DNA from: Thermoanaerobacter sp049701115
GTDB taxonomy: Bacteria; Bacillota; Thermoanaerobacteria; Thermoanaerobacterales; Thermoanaerobacteraceae
Direction of reading: 5' to 3'
DNA: 64,000 nt
NCBI RefSeq assembly: GCF_049701115.1
Contig: NZ_JBNATX010000001.1
Location: 1 to 64,000 of the forward strand
How positions within the stretch are numbered: position 1 is the first letter of the stretch; the number at the start of each line of letters is the position of its first letter. Shown here piece by piece: positions 34,970-43,601 of the stretch. A program made the position numbers and the translations under genes. The notes under the pieces are model-generated. The model had not been told where the DNA came from. It saw nothing but the letters and a program-made list of their open reading frames with translations, and did no database searches.

Positions 34970-35951
34970 TGCAATGGGAGGCGACTATGCGCCAGATGAA
35001 GTAATAAAAGGTTCTTTAAAGGCGCTAAATGAGTTTAAAGATATAGAAATTTTTTTAATTGGCAAAAAAGAGGTTTTAGATAAGTTAGAAGGAGAAAATA
35101 AAAGATTAAATGTCGTTTATGCTAGTGAAATTATAGATAATAATGAAAGCCCTGTAGCAGCAGTGAAAAAAAAGAAGGATTCTTCTATGGTAGTGGGCTT
35201 AGAACTTTTAAAAAATGGAGAGGTAGATGCTTTCCTGTCAGCAGGGAACACAGGAGCTTTGATGGCGGGTTCACTTCTTTTATTGGGGAGGATAAAAGGA
35301 ATAAAAAGGCCTGCTTTAGCACCTATTCTTCCCACTTTAAATGGAGCTACAGTATTACTGGATGCGGGATCTAATACAGACTGCGATGAAGAAAATTTGT
35401 TTCAATTTGCAATAATGGGGCATGTGTATGCACAAAAAATGTTCGGAATTGAAAGGCCTAGGATTGGCCTCTTTAATGTCGGTGTAGAAGAAGAGAAGGG
35501 AAATGAAGTTGTAAAAAAAGCTTATGAGAAATTGAAAAACTCGGGTCTTAATTTCATAGGCAATGTCGAAGGAAGAGATATACCTTATGGAGTTGCTGAA
35601 GTCGTGGTCTGTGATGGATTCGTGGGAAATGCCATATTAAAGTCGATGGAAGGTATTGCTTCTGTGATTTCAAGACTTTTAAAAGAGGAACTGTCGAGAA
35701 ACATTGTTACAAAGATAGCTGCTCTTCTCATAATGGGAGGGCTTAAAAGAATAACTCAAAAAATGGATTACACCGAATATGGAGGAGCACCTCTTTTGGG
35801 AATCAGTAAACCTGTGATAAAAGCCCATGGCAATTCAAAAGAAAAGGCGATTTTCAATGCTATAAAGCAGACTAAAAATTTTGTAGAAAACAATGTATTA
35901 AATCATATAAAAGAACAAATTGAACTTATGGGAGATGAGATAAGTGTGTGA
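34953..35951 (+). CDS. plsX: Phosphate acyltransferase PlsX
   Basis: Converts acyl-ACP to acyl-phosphate, the acyl donor for PlsY in phospholipid synthesis. The 332-residue protein begins MRLAVDAMGGDYAPDEV and has ALMAGS, LLDAGSN and VVCDGFVGNAILKS signatures. The TTG at 34953 follows AAGGAGTGACACGG; the GTG at 34944 is too close to that site. Acyl-phosphate is also the product of the FakA/FakB route encoded at 21.8 and 25.4 kb. Confidence 0.95.
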   Translation: MRLAVDAMGGDYAPDEVIKGSLKALNEFKDIEIFLIGKKEVLDKLEGENKRLNVVYASEIIDNNESPVAAVKKKKDSSMVVGLELLKNGEVDAFLSAGNTGALMAGSLLLLGRIKGIKRPALAPILPTLNGATVLLDAGSNTDCDEENLFQFAIMGHVYAQKMFGIERPRIGLFNVGVEEEKGNEVVKKAYEKLKNSGLNFIGNVEGRDIPYGVAEVVVCDGFVGNAILKSMEGIASVISRLLKEELSRNIVTKIAALLIMGGLKRITQKMDYTEYGGAPLLGISKPVIKAHGNSKEKAIFNAIKQTKNFVENNVLNHIKEQIELMGDEISV

Positions 35952-36939
35952 AAAGATTTCTGCAGGAATACTTGGTACAGGAAGTTATCTTCCAGAGAAA
36001 ATATTGACAAATTATGACTTAGAAAAAATGGTGGATACTTCCGACGAGTGGATAACTACAAGAACAGGTATAAAGGAAAGGAGAATAGCGGATCCGTCAC
36101 AGGCCACTTCTGACCTGGCAACGGAGGCTGCTAAAAAAGCCTTAGAGGATGCCGATTTAAAGCCGGAAGATATAGACATGATAATTGTTGCTACTGTTAC
36201 TCCCGATATGAATTTTCCTTCTACTGGCTGCATAGTTCAAGCAAATTTAGGGGCATTGAATGCAGCTGCCTTTGATATTTCTGTAGGTTGTTCTGGTTTT
36301 ATATACGGTTTGGCAATTGCTCAACAGTTTGTCGAAACCGGTCTATATAAAAACGTACTTGTGATAGGGGCAGAGACCCTTTCTAAGATAACTAACTGGA
36401 AAGACAGGAATACTTGTGTTTTGTTTGGAGATGGAGCGGGAGCGGCAGTGGTTGGGAAAGTTGAGGAGGGATATGGCATACTCGCAAGTTACTTGGGTGC
36501 CGATGGAACGGGAGGTAAATATCTTTACATGCCTGCTGGTGGTTCAAGGATGCCAGCGAGCCATGAGACTGTCGAGAAAAATCTGCATACCATTTTTATG
36601 GAAGGACAGGAAGTTTTTAAATTTGCGGTGCGAGTTATGGACAGTGCAACAATAGAAGTCCTAGAAAGGGCGGGTCTTTCTCCCGAAGATATAGACATGT
36701 TGATTCCTCACCAGGCGAATACGAGGATAATTGATGCTGCAAGGAAAAGGCTTAAGCTGTCTGAAGAAAAAGTGTACATAAATTTAGATAAGTACGGTAA
36801 CACTTCAGCTGCATCCGTCGCAATAGCTTTAGACGAAGCTTACAGAAAAGGGTTATTAAAAAAAGGAGACATAATACTTATGGTGGCTTTTGGAGCTGGT
36901 TTAACCTGGGCTTCAAATGTGATAAAATGGAGCAAGTAA
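35944..36939 (+). CDS. fabH: 3-oxoacyl-ACP synthase III
   Basis: Starts fatty-acid synthesis by condensing acetyl-CoA or a branched acyl-CoA with malonyl-ACP. The catalytic triad is complete: Cys116 (VGCSGF), His256 (PHQANTRI) and Asn286 (GNTSAAS), in 331 residues. GTG start, overlapping plsX by eight bases. The starter-unit preference cannot be told from sequence. Confidence 0.96.
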   Translation: MCEKISAGILGTGSYLPEKILTNYDLEKMVDTSDEWITTRTGIKERRIADPSQATSDLATEAAKKALEDADLKPEDIDMIIVATVTPDMNFPSTGCIVQANLGALNAAAFDISVGCSGFIYGLAIAQQFVETGLYKNVLVIGAETLSKITNWKDRNTCVLFGDGAGAAVVGKVEEGYGILASYLGADGTGGKYLYMPAGGSRMPASHETVEKNLHTIFMEGQEVFKFAVRVMDSATIEVLERAGLSPEDIDMLIPHQANTRIIDAARKRLKLSEEKVYINLDKYGNTSAASVAIALDEAYRKGLLKKGDIILMVAFGAGLTWASNVIKWSK

Positions 36940-36952
36940 AGGGGTGTATACG

Positions 36953-37894
36953 ATGTTTAAGACGAAAATAACCGAATTGCTTGATATAGAGTATCCTATA
37001 TTGCAAGGAGGCATGGCATGGGTAGCAACTGCAGAGTTAGCGGCAGCAGTTTCTAATGCTGGGGGGTTGGGAATTATAGGGGCAGGAAATGCTCCTGGAA
37101 GCTTTGTGAGGGAGCAGATAAAAAAAGCTAAAGAGCTCACAGACAAACCCTTTGGTGTAAACGTCATGCTTTTGTCACCTTTTGTAGATGAGGTCATGGA
37201 GGTGATACTTGAGGAAGGAGTTAAAGTTATAACTACTGGAGCAGGAAACCCTGGAAAGTACATACCTAAGCTTAAGGAGAGAGGGATAAAGGTCATACCA
37301 GTGGTGGCATCAGTGGCGTTAGCTAAAAGGATGGAAGACATAGGAGCTGATGCCGTGGTGGCTGAAGGGATGGAGTCAGGAGGTCACATAGGCGAACTGA
37401 CTACCTTTGCATTGGTTCCCCAAGTGGTGGATGCCGTAAGTATTCCAGTAATCGCGGCAGGTGGCATTGCGGATGGTAGAGGATTTGCGGCAGCTTTATG
37501 CCTTGGAGCTTCAGGCGTACAGATGGGTACTAGATTTGTTTGTTCTACTGAATGTACTGCTCATCCGCGGTACAAAGAATACATTATAAAGGCAAAGGAT
37601 AGAGATACCGTGGTAACGGGAAGAAGCACAGGGCATCCCGTAAGGGTATTGAGGAACAGGTTGTCGAGAGAATTTGAAAAATTGGAGCAAATGGGGGCTT
37701 CAAAAGAAGAGTTAGAAAAACTTGGTGAAGGAAAGTTAAAAGCTGCAGTTGTTGATGGAGATGTTGAGTATGGTTCTGTGATGGCAGGACAGATTGCTGG
37801 ACTTATAAAAGACATAAAACCTGTTAAAGAGATCATTGAAGATATAATAGAAGAGGCTGCCAGAGTCATAGAAAACCTGAATAAAATGAGGTGA
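36953..37894 (+). CDS. fabK: FMN-dependent enoyl-ACP reductase FabK
   Basis: Reduces the enoyl-ACP double bond in each elongation cycle using FMN and NAD(P)H. The 313-residue TIM barrel of the nitronate monooxygenase superfamily has PILQGGMAWVATAELA, GESGGHIGE-type EGMESGGHIGEL with the catalytic-region His, and AAGGIADGRG and GVQMGTRF for FMN. Its place between fabH and fabD identifies it as FabK and not a 2-nitropropane dioxygenase. No FabI- or FabL-type reductase is in the cluster. The ATG at 36953 follows AAAGGGGTG; an in-frame GTG at 36944 is less likely. Confidence 0.93.
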   Translation: MFKTKITELLDIEYPILQGGMAWVATAELAAAVSNAGGLGIIGAGNAPGSFVREQIKKAKELTDKPFGVNVMLLSPFVDEVMEVILEEGVKVITTGAGNPGKYIPKLKERGIKVIPVVASVALAKRMEDIGADAVVAEGMESGGHIGELTTFALVPQVVDAVSIPVIAAGGIADGRGFAAALCLGASGVQMGTRFVCSTECTAHPRYKEYIIKAKDRDTVVTGRSTGHPVRVLRNRLSREFEKLEQMGASKEELEKLGEGKLKAAVVDGDVEYGSVMAGQIAGLIKDIKPVKEIIEDIIEEAARVIENLNKMR

Positions 37895-37898
37895 AAAG

Positions 37899-38828
37899 AT
37901 GAAAGTAGCTTTTATATATCCGGGACAGGGTGCTCAATACGCCGGGATGGGAAAAGAAATGTATGAAAAATATGAGGAAGCGAGAGAGATTTTTGAAAGA
38001 GCAGACGAGGCTTTAGGCTTTAAAATATCTAAGCTCTGTTTTGAAGGACCTGAAGAAGAACTTATGAAGACAGAAAACACTCAGCCGGCTATTTTGACCG
38101 TTTCAGTGGCAATTACAAAGGTTTTACTTAAAAAAGGTATAAGAGCTGATGTCACAGCTGGTTTAAGTTTAGGAGAGTATTCATCCCTTGTGTTAGCAGA
38201 GGCATTGGAGTTTGAAGATGCAGTAAAGCTGGTTAAAAAAAGAGGAAAATATATGCAAGAAGTAGTACCTGAAGGAGTAGGTACGATGGCTGCTATCCTT
38301 GGTCTTCCCAATGAAGAAGTTGAAGAAATATGCCGAATTGCTTCAGAATTTGGAGTAGTAGAACCGGCAAATTACAATTGCCCTGGTCAGTTAGTAATTT
38401 CCGGAGAAACAAAAGCAGTAGAAAAAGCCGTAGAGCTTGCGAAAGAGAGAGGGGCAAAAAAGTCTGTAGTGCTGGCTGTGAGTGCTCCCTTTCATTCCAG
38501 TATGCTCAAAAAAGCTGGGGAACTTTTGGCAGAAGAATTAAAAAAAATAAATATAAAAACTCCAAAGATTCCTGTGATATCGAATGTGACTGCCAACTAC
38601 GTAGAAAAGGATGAAATTAAGGAATTGCTGATAAAGCAAGTAAGTCATCCTGTACTATGGGAGCAGTCTGTTAGAAAAATGATAGAAGATGGGGTAGATA
38701 TTTTTATAGAAATAGGCCCGGGTAAGACTTTAACCAGTTTTGTGAAAAAGATTGATAAAAAGAAAAATGCGTTAAATGTAGAGGATGAGAAATCTATGTT
38801 AGAAGCTCTTTCTGTATTGGGGGTATAA
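37899..38828 (+). CDS. fabD: Malonyl-CoA-ACP transacylase
   Basis: Moves malonyl from CoA to acyl carrier protein. The 309-residue protein has PGQGAQYAGMG, the nucleophile Ser90 in GLSLGEYSSL and the catalytic His in APFHSSML. AGGTGAAAAG ribosome site, four bases after the fabK stop. fabG follows three bases on. Confidence 0.96.
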   Translation: MKVAFIYPGQGAQYAGMGKEMYEKYEEAREIFERADEALGFKISKLCFEGPEEELMKTENTQPAILTVSVAITKVLLKKGIRADVTAGLSLGEYSSLVLAEALEFEDAVKLVKKRGKYMQEVVPEGVGTMAAILGLPNEEVEEICRIASEFGVVEPANYNCPGQLVISGETKAVEKAVELAKERGAKKSVVLAVSAPFHSSMLKKAGELLAEELKKINIKTPKIPVISNVTANYVEKDEIKELLIKQVSHPVLWEQSVRKMIEDGVDIFIEIGPGKTLTSFVKKIDKKKNALNVEDEKSMLEALSVLGV

Positions 38829-38831
38829 TCC

Positions 38832-39575
38832 GTGGAGAATAAAAATATGGTAGCTTTTGTTACGGGAGGTTCGAGAGGAATTGGCAGAGCTATTGCAGTA
38901 AGGCTTGCAAAAGACGGCTTTGATGTAGCCATAACATACGTTAAAGATGAGGAAAGTGCCAGAGAGGTTGTGGAAGAAATAAAAAAACATGGAGTCAATG
39001 GGATAGCACTAAAATGTGATGTTTCTCACTACCACGAGGTCGAAAAGGCAGTTGAAAAAGTCGTGCAGGAGTTAGGTAGCATAGATGTGGTTGTAAATAA
39101 TGCAGGTATTACGAAGGACAATTTAATATTGAAAATGGAAGAAGATGAGTGGGACAGCGTAATAGATGTCAATCTTAAAGGAGCTTTTAATGTTATAAAA
39201 TTTGCTTCAAAGTATATGATAAAGAAAAGAAAGGGGAAAATAATAAACATAAGTTCTGTAGTAGGGCTTATGGGGAATGTAGGACAGGCAAACTATGCAG
39301 CTTCAAAAGCTGGATTGATAGGACTCACAAAGTCGGCAGCTAAAGAGCTTGCAGCAAGAGGCATAACTGTAAATGCAGTTGCTCCTGGATTCATCGAAAC
39401 GGATATGACAAGTGTTTTAAAAGAAGAGATAAAAGAAGCCATGATAAAAAGTATTCCTCTAAAAAGGGCAGGAAAACCAGAGGAAGTCGCAGAAGTTGTA
39501 GCTTTTTTGGCAAGTAAAGCTTCAGATTACATAACTGGGCAAGTAATAAATGTTGACGGAGGAATGGTTATGTAA
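38832..39575 (+). CDS. fabG: 3-oxoacyl-ACP reductase
   Basis: NADPH-dependent reduction of 3-oxoacyl-ACP. A short-chain dehydrogenase with the cofactor motif [10 protein letters not shown] (11-20), NNAG near 89-92 and the catalytic Ser142, Tyr155 and Lys159 (YAASK). 247 residues from a GTG start; an in-frame ATG at 38847 would remove five residues and is also possible. Confidence 0.95.
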
Positions 39576-39618
39576 TATTATCATAAGTGTACAATTTTTG
39601 AGAGGAGGTGAGAAGGAT

Positions 39619-39849
39619 ATGATTTTTGAAAAGGTGAGGAATATCATTGCCGAGCAGCTTGGCATTGATCCAGAGGAAATTACGATGGAGTCCTCATTTA
39701 TAGATGATTTAGGAGCAGACTCCTTGGACATAGTAGAGCTTATAATGGCTTTAGAAGAAGAATTTGACATTGAAATTCCTGATGAGGATGCTGAAAAGAT
39801 AAAGACGGTAGGTGATGTTGTAGAATATCTGAGCAATATCGTCGAGTAA
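39619..39849 (+). CDS. acpP: Acyl carrier protein
   Basis: A 76-residue acyl carrier protein. Ser35 in GADSLD carries the 4'-phosphopantetheine arm that holds growing acyl chains. The ATG at 39619 follows GAGAGGAGGTGAGAAGG; the longer open frame from 39550 lies partly in fabG. Acidic and helical, as usual. A small hairpin after the gene may lower fabF expression relative to acpP. Confidence 0.97.
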
Positions 39850-39854
39850 ATAAG

Positions 39855-39875
39855 GTCCCGCATTGCGGGACTTTA
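39855..39875 (+). terminator. Weak terminator or attenuator between acpP and fabF
   Basis: GTCCCGC (39855-39861) pairs perfectly with GCGGGAC (39865-39871) over a three-base loop, followed by only TTTA. The poor T run suggests partial read-through into fabF. Confidence 0.5.
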
Positions 39876-39905
39876 TGTAAATAAAGATTTGGAGGTTAAA
39901 AATCT

Positions 39906-41135
39906 ATGAACAGAGTAGTTGTAACAGGAGTAGGAGTAATAACCCCGCTGGGTAATACTATTGAAGAATTTTGGGATTCGCTTATAAACGGAAGGAATGG
40001 AATAGGAACCGTTACAAAATTTGATACTTCTGAATTTCCTACGAAGGTAGCTGCTGAAGTGAAGAATTTTGAGCCTTCTTTATACATAGATAAAAAAGAA
40101 GCCAGAAGAATGGACAGATTTATACAATTTGCTGTAGCAAGCACAAAACTTGCATTGGAGGATGCAGGCATTGACCTTGGCACAGTAGATTTGAATCGAT
40201 TTGGAGTCATCTACGGGACTGGTATAGGAGGAATTGAAACTTTTGAAAATCAGATGAGAGTGATGTTTGAAAAAGGACCTAGCAAAGTAAGCCCATTTTT
40301 CATTCCCATGATGATAGCCAACATGGCAGCTGGGCAAATAGCCATAACTTTTGGCCTTAAAGGAATAAACGAAACGATAGTGAATGCCTGTGCTTCTAGT
40401 ACTAATGCTATTGGAGAGGCTTTTAAAGCCATTCAAAGAGGAGATGCAGATTTGATTGTTACCGGTGGTACAGAAGCTGCCATAACTCCTATGGCTTTTG
40501 CGGGTTTTTGTGCCATGAAAGCTATGTCGACGAATCCAGATCCTTCTACTGCTTCAAGGCCTTTTGATTTAAAAAGAGATGGATTTGTAATGGGAGAGGG
40601 CTCTGCTACTCTGGTTTTAGAGTCATTGGAACATGCTCTTAAAAGGGGAGCCCACATATACGCAGAGATAATAGGTTACGGTGCTACCGATGATGCTTAC
40701 CACATAACGGCGCCTGCGCCAGAGGGAGAAGGTGCTGCAAGGGCTATGGAAGCAGCATTGAAGGATGGAAAAGTAAGTTATGACATGATAGATTATATAA
40801 ATGCTCACGGAACTTCTACCGAATACAACGACAAGTTTGAGACTATGGCGATAAAAAAAGTTTTTAAAGACCATGCTTATAAACTTTATGTAAGCTCGAA
40901 CAAATCAATGATAGGTCATCTATTGGGAGCAGCTGGGGCAGTAGAGGCTGTAGCTACTGTGCTTACCATAACACATGGTATAGTGCCTCCAACCATTAAT
41001 TATGAGACTCCAGACCCTGAGTGCGATCTAAATTATGTTCCCAATAAGGCTATAGAAAAAGAAGTCAACTACGCCATTTCTAATTCTTTTGGATTTGGTG
41101 GACATAACGCTACTTTGCTTTTTAAAAAATTTTGA
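39906..41135 (+). CDS. fabF: 3-oxoacyl-ACP synthase II
   Basis: Elongates acyl-ACP by condensation with malonyl-ACP. The Cys-His-His triad is complete: Cys162 (NACASSTNAIG), His301 (NAHGTSTEYND) and His338 (MIGHLLGAAGA). 409 residues, full length. Last fatty-acid gene of the cluster; rnc follows 13 bases later. No FabZ dehydratase or acetyl-CoA carboxylase genes are in the window. Confidence 0.96.
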   Translation: MNRVVVTGVGVITPLGNTIEEFWDSLINGRNGIGTVTKFDTSEFPTKVAAEVKNFEPSLYIDKKEARRMDRFIQFAVASTKLALEDAGIDLGTVDLNRFGVIYGTGIGGIETFENQMRVMFEKGPSKVSPFFIPMMIANMAAGQIAITFGLKGINETIVNACASSTNAIGEAFKAIQRGDADLIVTGGTEAAITPMAFAGFCAMKAMSTNPDPSTASRPFDLKRDGFVMGEGSATLVLESLEHALKRGAHIYAEIIGYGATDDAYHITAPAPEGEGAARAMEAALKDGKVSYDMIDYINAHGTSTEYNDKFETMAIKKVFKDHAYKLYVSSNKSMIGHLLGAAGAVEAVATVLTITHGIVPPTINYETPDPECDLNYVPNKAIEKEVNYAISNSFGFGGHNATLLFKKF

Positions 41136-41148
41136 AAGAGGTATAAAA

Positions 41149-41847
41149 GTGAGTAGGAAGGATATTTCATATCTGGAACAGAAAATAAATTATGAATTTA
41201 AAAATAAAGCTTTGCTTTTAGAAGCTTTGACTCATAGTTCCTGGGCTCACGATGGCAGAAATGAAAAGATTAGCAATGAAAGATTGGAATTTTTAGGCGA
41301 TTCCGTTTTAAGCCTTATTATAAGTGAATATCTTTATAAAAACAGAAAAGACCTGGAAGAGGGGGCTCTTTCAAAATACAGAGCAGAAATAGTATGCGAG
41401 CCTTCTCTTGCCAGGTGTGCACGAAAGATTGAATTGGGAAGCTTTTTGAGGATGGGTAGAGGAGAAGAAATATCAGGAGGAAGAGATAGGGATTCTATCT
41501 TAGCAGATGCAATGGAAGCCTTGTTGGCGGCTGTTTACTTGGATGGAGGTTTGGAAGTTGCGAGAAAAGTTACTTTAGACCTTTTTAAAGAAATTATAGA
41601 TGAGGTTTTGAAAGGAATAATTTATAGAGATTATAAGACAAGATTGCAGGAAGTGGTCCAGAGTATGGAAGTCGGCAAGATAACATATGAGCTTATAGAA
41701 GAAATAGGACCGGATCACAATAAGATTTTTGTGACCCAAGTTAAAATAGGAGATGTAGTTTTAGGAAAAGGGCAGGGAAAAAGCAAAAAAGAATCTGAAC
41801 AGGCAGCTGCGATGGAAGCATTAAGTAAGTTGGGGATATTGAAATGA
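41149..41847 (+). CDS. rnc: Ribonuclease III
   Basis: Cuts double-stranded RNA in rRNA precursors, mRNAs and sRNA duplexes. The 232-residue protein has the catalytic signature NERLEFLGDSVLSLI with the metal-binding Glu/Asp set, including DAMEALLAAVYLDGG, and a C-terminal double-stranded-RNA-binding domain (about 160-230). The GTG at 41149 follows GAAAGAGG; a longer frame from 41089 lies inside fabF. Its stop overlaps the next start by four bases. Confidence 0.96.
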   Translation: MSRKDISYLEQKINYEFKNKALLLEALTHSSWAHDGRNEKISNERLEFLGDSVLSLIISEYLYKNRKDLEEGALSKYRAEIVCEPSLARCARKIELGSFLRMGRGEEISGGRDRDSILADAMEALLAAVYLDGGLEVARKVTLDLFKEIIDEVLKGIIYRDYKTRLQEVVQSMEVGKITYELIEEIGPDHNKIFVTQVKIGDVVLGKGQGKSKKESEQAAAMEALSKLGILK

Positions 41848-42908
41848 AAAGGAAGATGTATATAATTCCGATTTTCATCCCTCACTGGGGATGTCCTTTT
41901 AAATGTGTTTTTTGTAACCAAAACGCTATAACTGGTCAAAGAAAAGATGTTACAATAGAAGAAGTTGTAGAAATTATAGAAACCCATTTAAAGACAATAC
42001 CAGACGGGGCCAATATAGAGGTTTCTTTTTTCGGTGGTAGCTTTACAGGTATACCCATTGAAAAACAAAATTTATATCTTTCTATAGCAAGAGAGTATTT
42101 ATTAAAAGGCAAAATACAAGGAATACGCCTTTCTACCCGCCCTGATTATATAAGTGAAGAAATTCTAGAAAACTTAAAAGCTCATGATGTTTCAGTGATT
42201 GAACTGGGTGTTCAGTCTATGGAAGACGATGTACTTCAAAAAAGCAGAAGAGGCCATACTAGCGAAGATGTAGTGAAAGCCGTAAGTCTTATAAGAAAGT
42301 ATGGTTTTAAACTTGGACTTCAACTTATGATAGGATTGCCAGGTGATACAGAAGAAAAATCTTTAAATACAGCGCGAAAGATTGTAAACTTAAGACCAGA
42401 TTTCGTAAGAATATATCCGACTATTGTTCTAAAAAATACACATCTTGAAAGGATGTATCGAGAAGGCAAATATACACCTCTTTCTCTGGAAGAAGCTATA
42501 AAAATTGCAAAGAAAATGTATATAATCTTTGCTAAAGAAGATATAGATGTGATAAGGATAGGACTTCAGACGACAGAAAATATAAATTTTAATAAAGATG
42601 TAGTAGCAGGGCCTTTCCATCCTGCCATAGGTCAATTAGTAGAGTCAGCAGTAATGCTTGAGGTATTAAAAAAAGTTTTGGACAGAGAAACTATTAAAGG
42701 GAAAAAATTGACCATTTTTTGCAATGGAAGAAAACTATCTACGATAATTGGGCAAAAAAGATACAATAAGAAATTTTTAGAAGAAAATTATGGTGTAGAA
42801 ATGAGGGTAAAGATTTTAGAAAGGCTAGATGAGGATAAGATAGTGTTTAGTTATGACAAAAAATTATACCCTATTTCTATTCCTGAATTTATAAAAGAGA
42901 ATTTTTAA
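41844..42908 (+). CDS. Elp3-like radical SAM protein without acetyltransferase domain
   Basis: A 354-residue radical SAM protein. The cluster ligands are Cys17, Cys21 and Cys24 (HWGCPFKCVFCNQ). Segments SFFGGSFTGIP, STRPDYISEEIL, IELGVQSMEDDVL and LQLMIGLPGD match the catalytic barrel of Elp3, the tRNA-modifying enzyme, and of YhcC-like proteins, but the GNAT domain of true Elp3 is absent. The substrate is unknown. It is coupled to rnc by a four-base overlap, a pairing common in Clostridia, which hints at RNA. The region after it holds the spoVS promoter. Confidence 0.82.
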   Translation: MKRKMYIIPIFIPHWGCPFKCVFCNQNAITGQRKDVTIEEVVEIIETHLKTIPDGANIEVSFFGGSFTGIPIEKQNLYLSIAREYLLKGKIQGIRLSTRPDYISEEILENLKAHDVSVIELGVQSMEDDVLQKSRRGHTSEDVVKAVSLIRKYGFKLGLQLMIGLPGDTEEKSLNTARKIVNLRPDFVRIYPTIVLKNTHLERMYREGKYTPLSLEEAIKIAKKMYIIFAKEDIDVIRIGLQTTENINFNKDVVAGPFHPAIGQLVESAVMLEVLKKVLDRETIKGKKLTIFCNGRKLSTIIGQKRYNKKFLEENYGVEMRVKILERLDEDKIVFSYDKKLYPISIPEFIKENF

Positions 42909-42925
42909 ATTTTTTTTGTGAAAAA

Positions 42926-42954
42926 GAAGGAAATGTTGATTTTTTAGCGAATAT
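42926..42954 (+). promoter_or_regulatory. Sigma-H promoter for spoVS
   Basis: GAAGGAAAT (42926-42934) and AGCGAATAT (42946-42954), spaced by 11 bases, match every fixed position of the Bacillus sigma-H consensus RnAGGAwWW-N11/12-RnnGAATww. It lies 60 bases before spoVS, a known sigma-H gene. Confidence 0.8.
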
Positions 42955-43013
42955 ATAATAATATATCACATGTATTCATTTTCACAATAATAAATGAAGG
43001 AGGTAATTTAACA

Positions 43014-43274
43014 GTGGAGGTTCTCAAGGTGTCAGCGAAATCTAAACCTAAATCTGTAGCAGGTGCGTTGGCTGCTGTCCTGAGGGAAAAATCTTCTGCT
43101 GAGATTCAGGCAGTAGGGGCGGGAGCAGTCAATCAAGCAGTTAAGGCAATAGCTATTGCACGAGGGTTTGTAGCACCTAATGGGATTGATTTGATAGCGA
43201 TTCCCGCTTTCTCAGAGATCGAGATAGACGGAGAAACTAGGACAGCTATAAAGTTCATTGTAGAGCCAAGATAA
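43014..43274 (+). CDS. spoVS: Stage V sporulation protein S
   Basis: An 86-residue SpoVS of the Alba-like fold. It has MEVLKVSAKSKPKSVAGALA, QAVGAGAVNQAVKAIAIARGF and the C-terminal IKFIVEPR, nearly the textbook sequence. In Bacillus it is expressed by sigma-H early in sporulation and affects septation and coat assembly; the mechanism is unknown. GTG start 10 bases after GAAGGAGG. Followed by a terminator. Confidence 0.95.
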   Translation: MEVLKVSAKSKPKSVAGALAAVLREKSSAEIQAVGAGAVNQAVKAIAIARGFVAPNGIDLIAIPAFSEIEIDGETRTAIKFIVEPR

Positions 43275-43277
43275 TTT

Positions 43278-43305
43278 AAACCTGCTTTTTAGCAGGTTTT
43301 ATTTT
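43278..43305 (+). terminator. Terminator of spoVS
   Basis: A perfect 9-bp stem AAACCTGCT (43278-43286) with 43291-43299, a TTTT loop and a T-rich tail. It makes spoVS a single-gene unit. Confidence 0.85.
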
Positions 43306-43325
43306 TATGGTAGAGGTGATTTTGT

Positions 43326-43559
43326 ATGGAAAGTTTTGAAAAAGTTATAAAGCTAGAAAATGAAATAGAAGCACAGCTTATTGAGGGTATACTACAGGAA
43401 AGAGGTATTCCTCACTTCATAAGGAGCTTTCACGATACCGCTTATGACGGGCTCATTCAAATGGTGGAAGGATATGGGGAAATTTTTGCCCCTTCCGAAT
43501 ACAGGGATACCATCATCTCCCTTGTAGAAGAGGTAAGAAAAAATAGAGGTGAAAATTAA
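43326..43559 (+). CDS. Small DUF2007-like protein
   Basis: A 77-residue acidic protein. The pattern (FEKVIKLENEIEAQLIEGILQERGIP, then GEIFAPSEY near 56-64) is like DUF2007, a small fold sometimes described as a putative signal-transducing protein related to PII-like folds; function unknown. The ATG follows AGAGGTGATTTTGT. No promoter of its own is obvious past the spoVS terminator. It precedes smc by 42 bases. Confidence 0.65.
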   Translation: MESFEKVIKLENEIEAQLIEGILQERGIPHFIRSFHDTAYDGLIQMVEGYGEIFAPSEYRDTIISLVEEVRKNRGEN

Positions 43560-43568
43560 AGTAGCTTA

Positions 43569-43577
43569 TGGTAAAAT
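43569..43577 (+). promoter_or_regulatory. Candidate extended -10 promoter for smc
   Basis: TGGTAAAAT, within the 15-base string TATGGTAAAATGTAA that also occurs before pta (31185). It lies 24 bases before the smc start. Confidence 0.45.
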
Positions 43578-43601
43578 GTAAGGTGCATGAGGAGTGATGG
43601 T

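Noticed and set aside
36953..37894. 2-nitropropane dioxygenase / nitronate monooxygenase
   Set aside because: The superfamily is shared, but the position between fabH and fabD and the GGHIG segment identify FabK.
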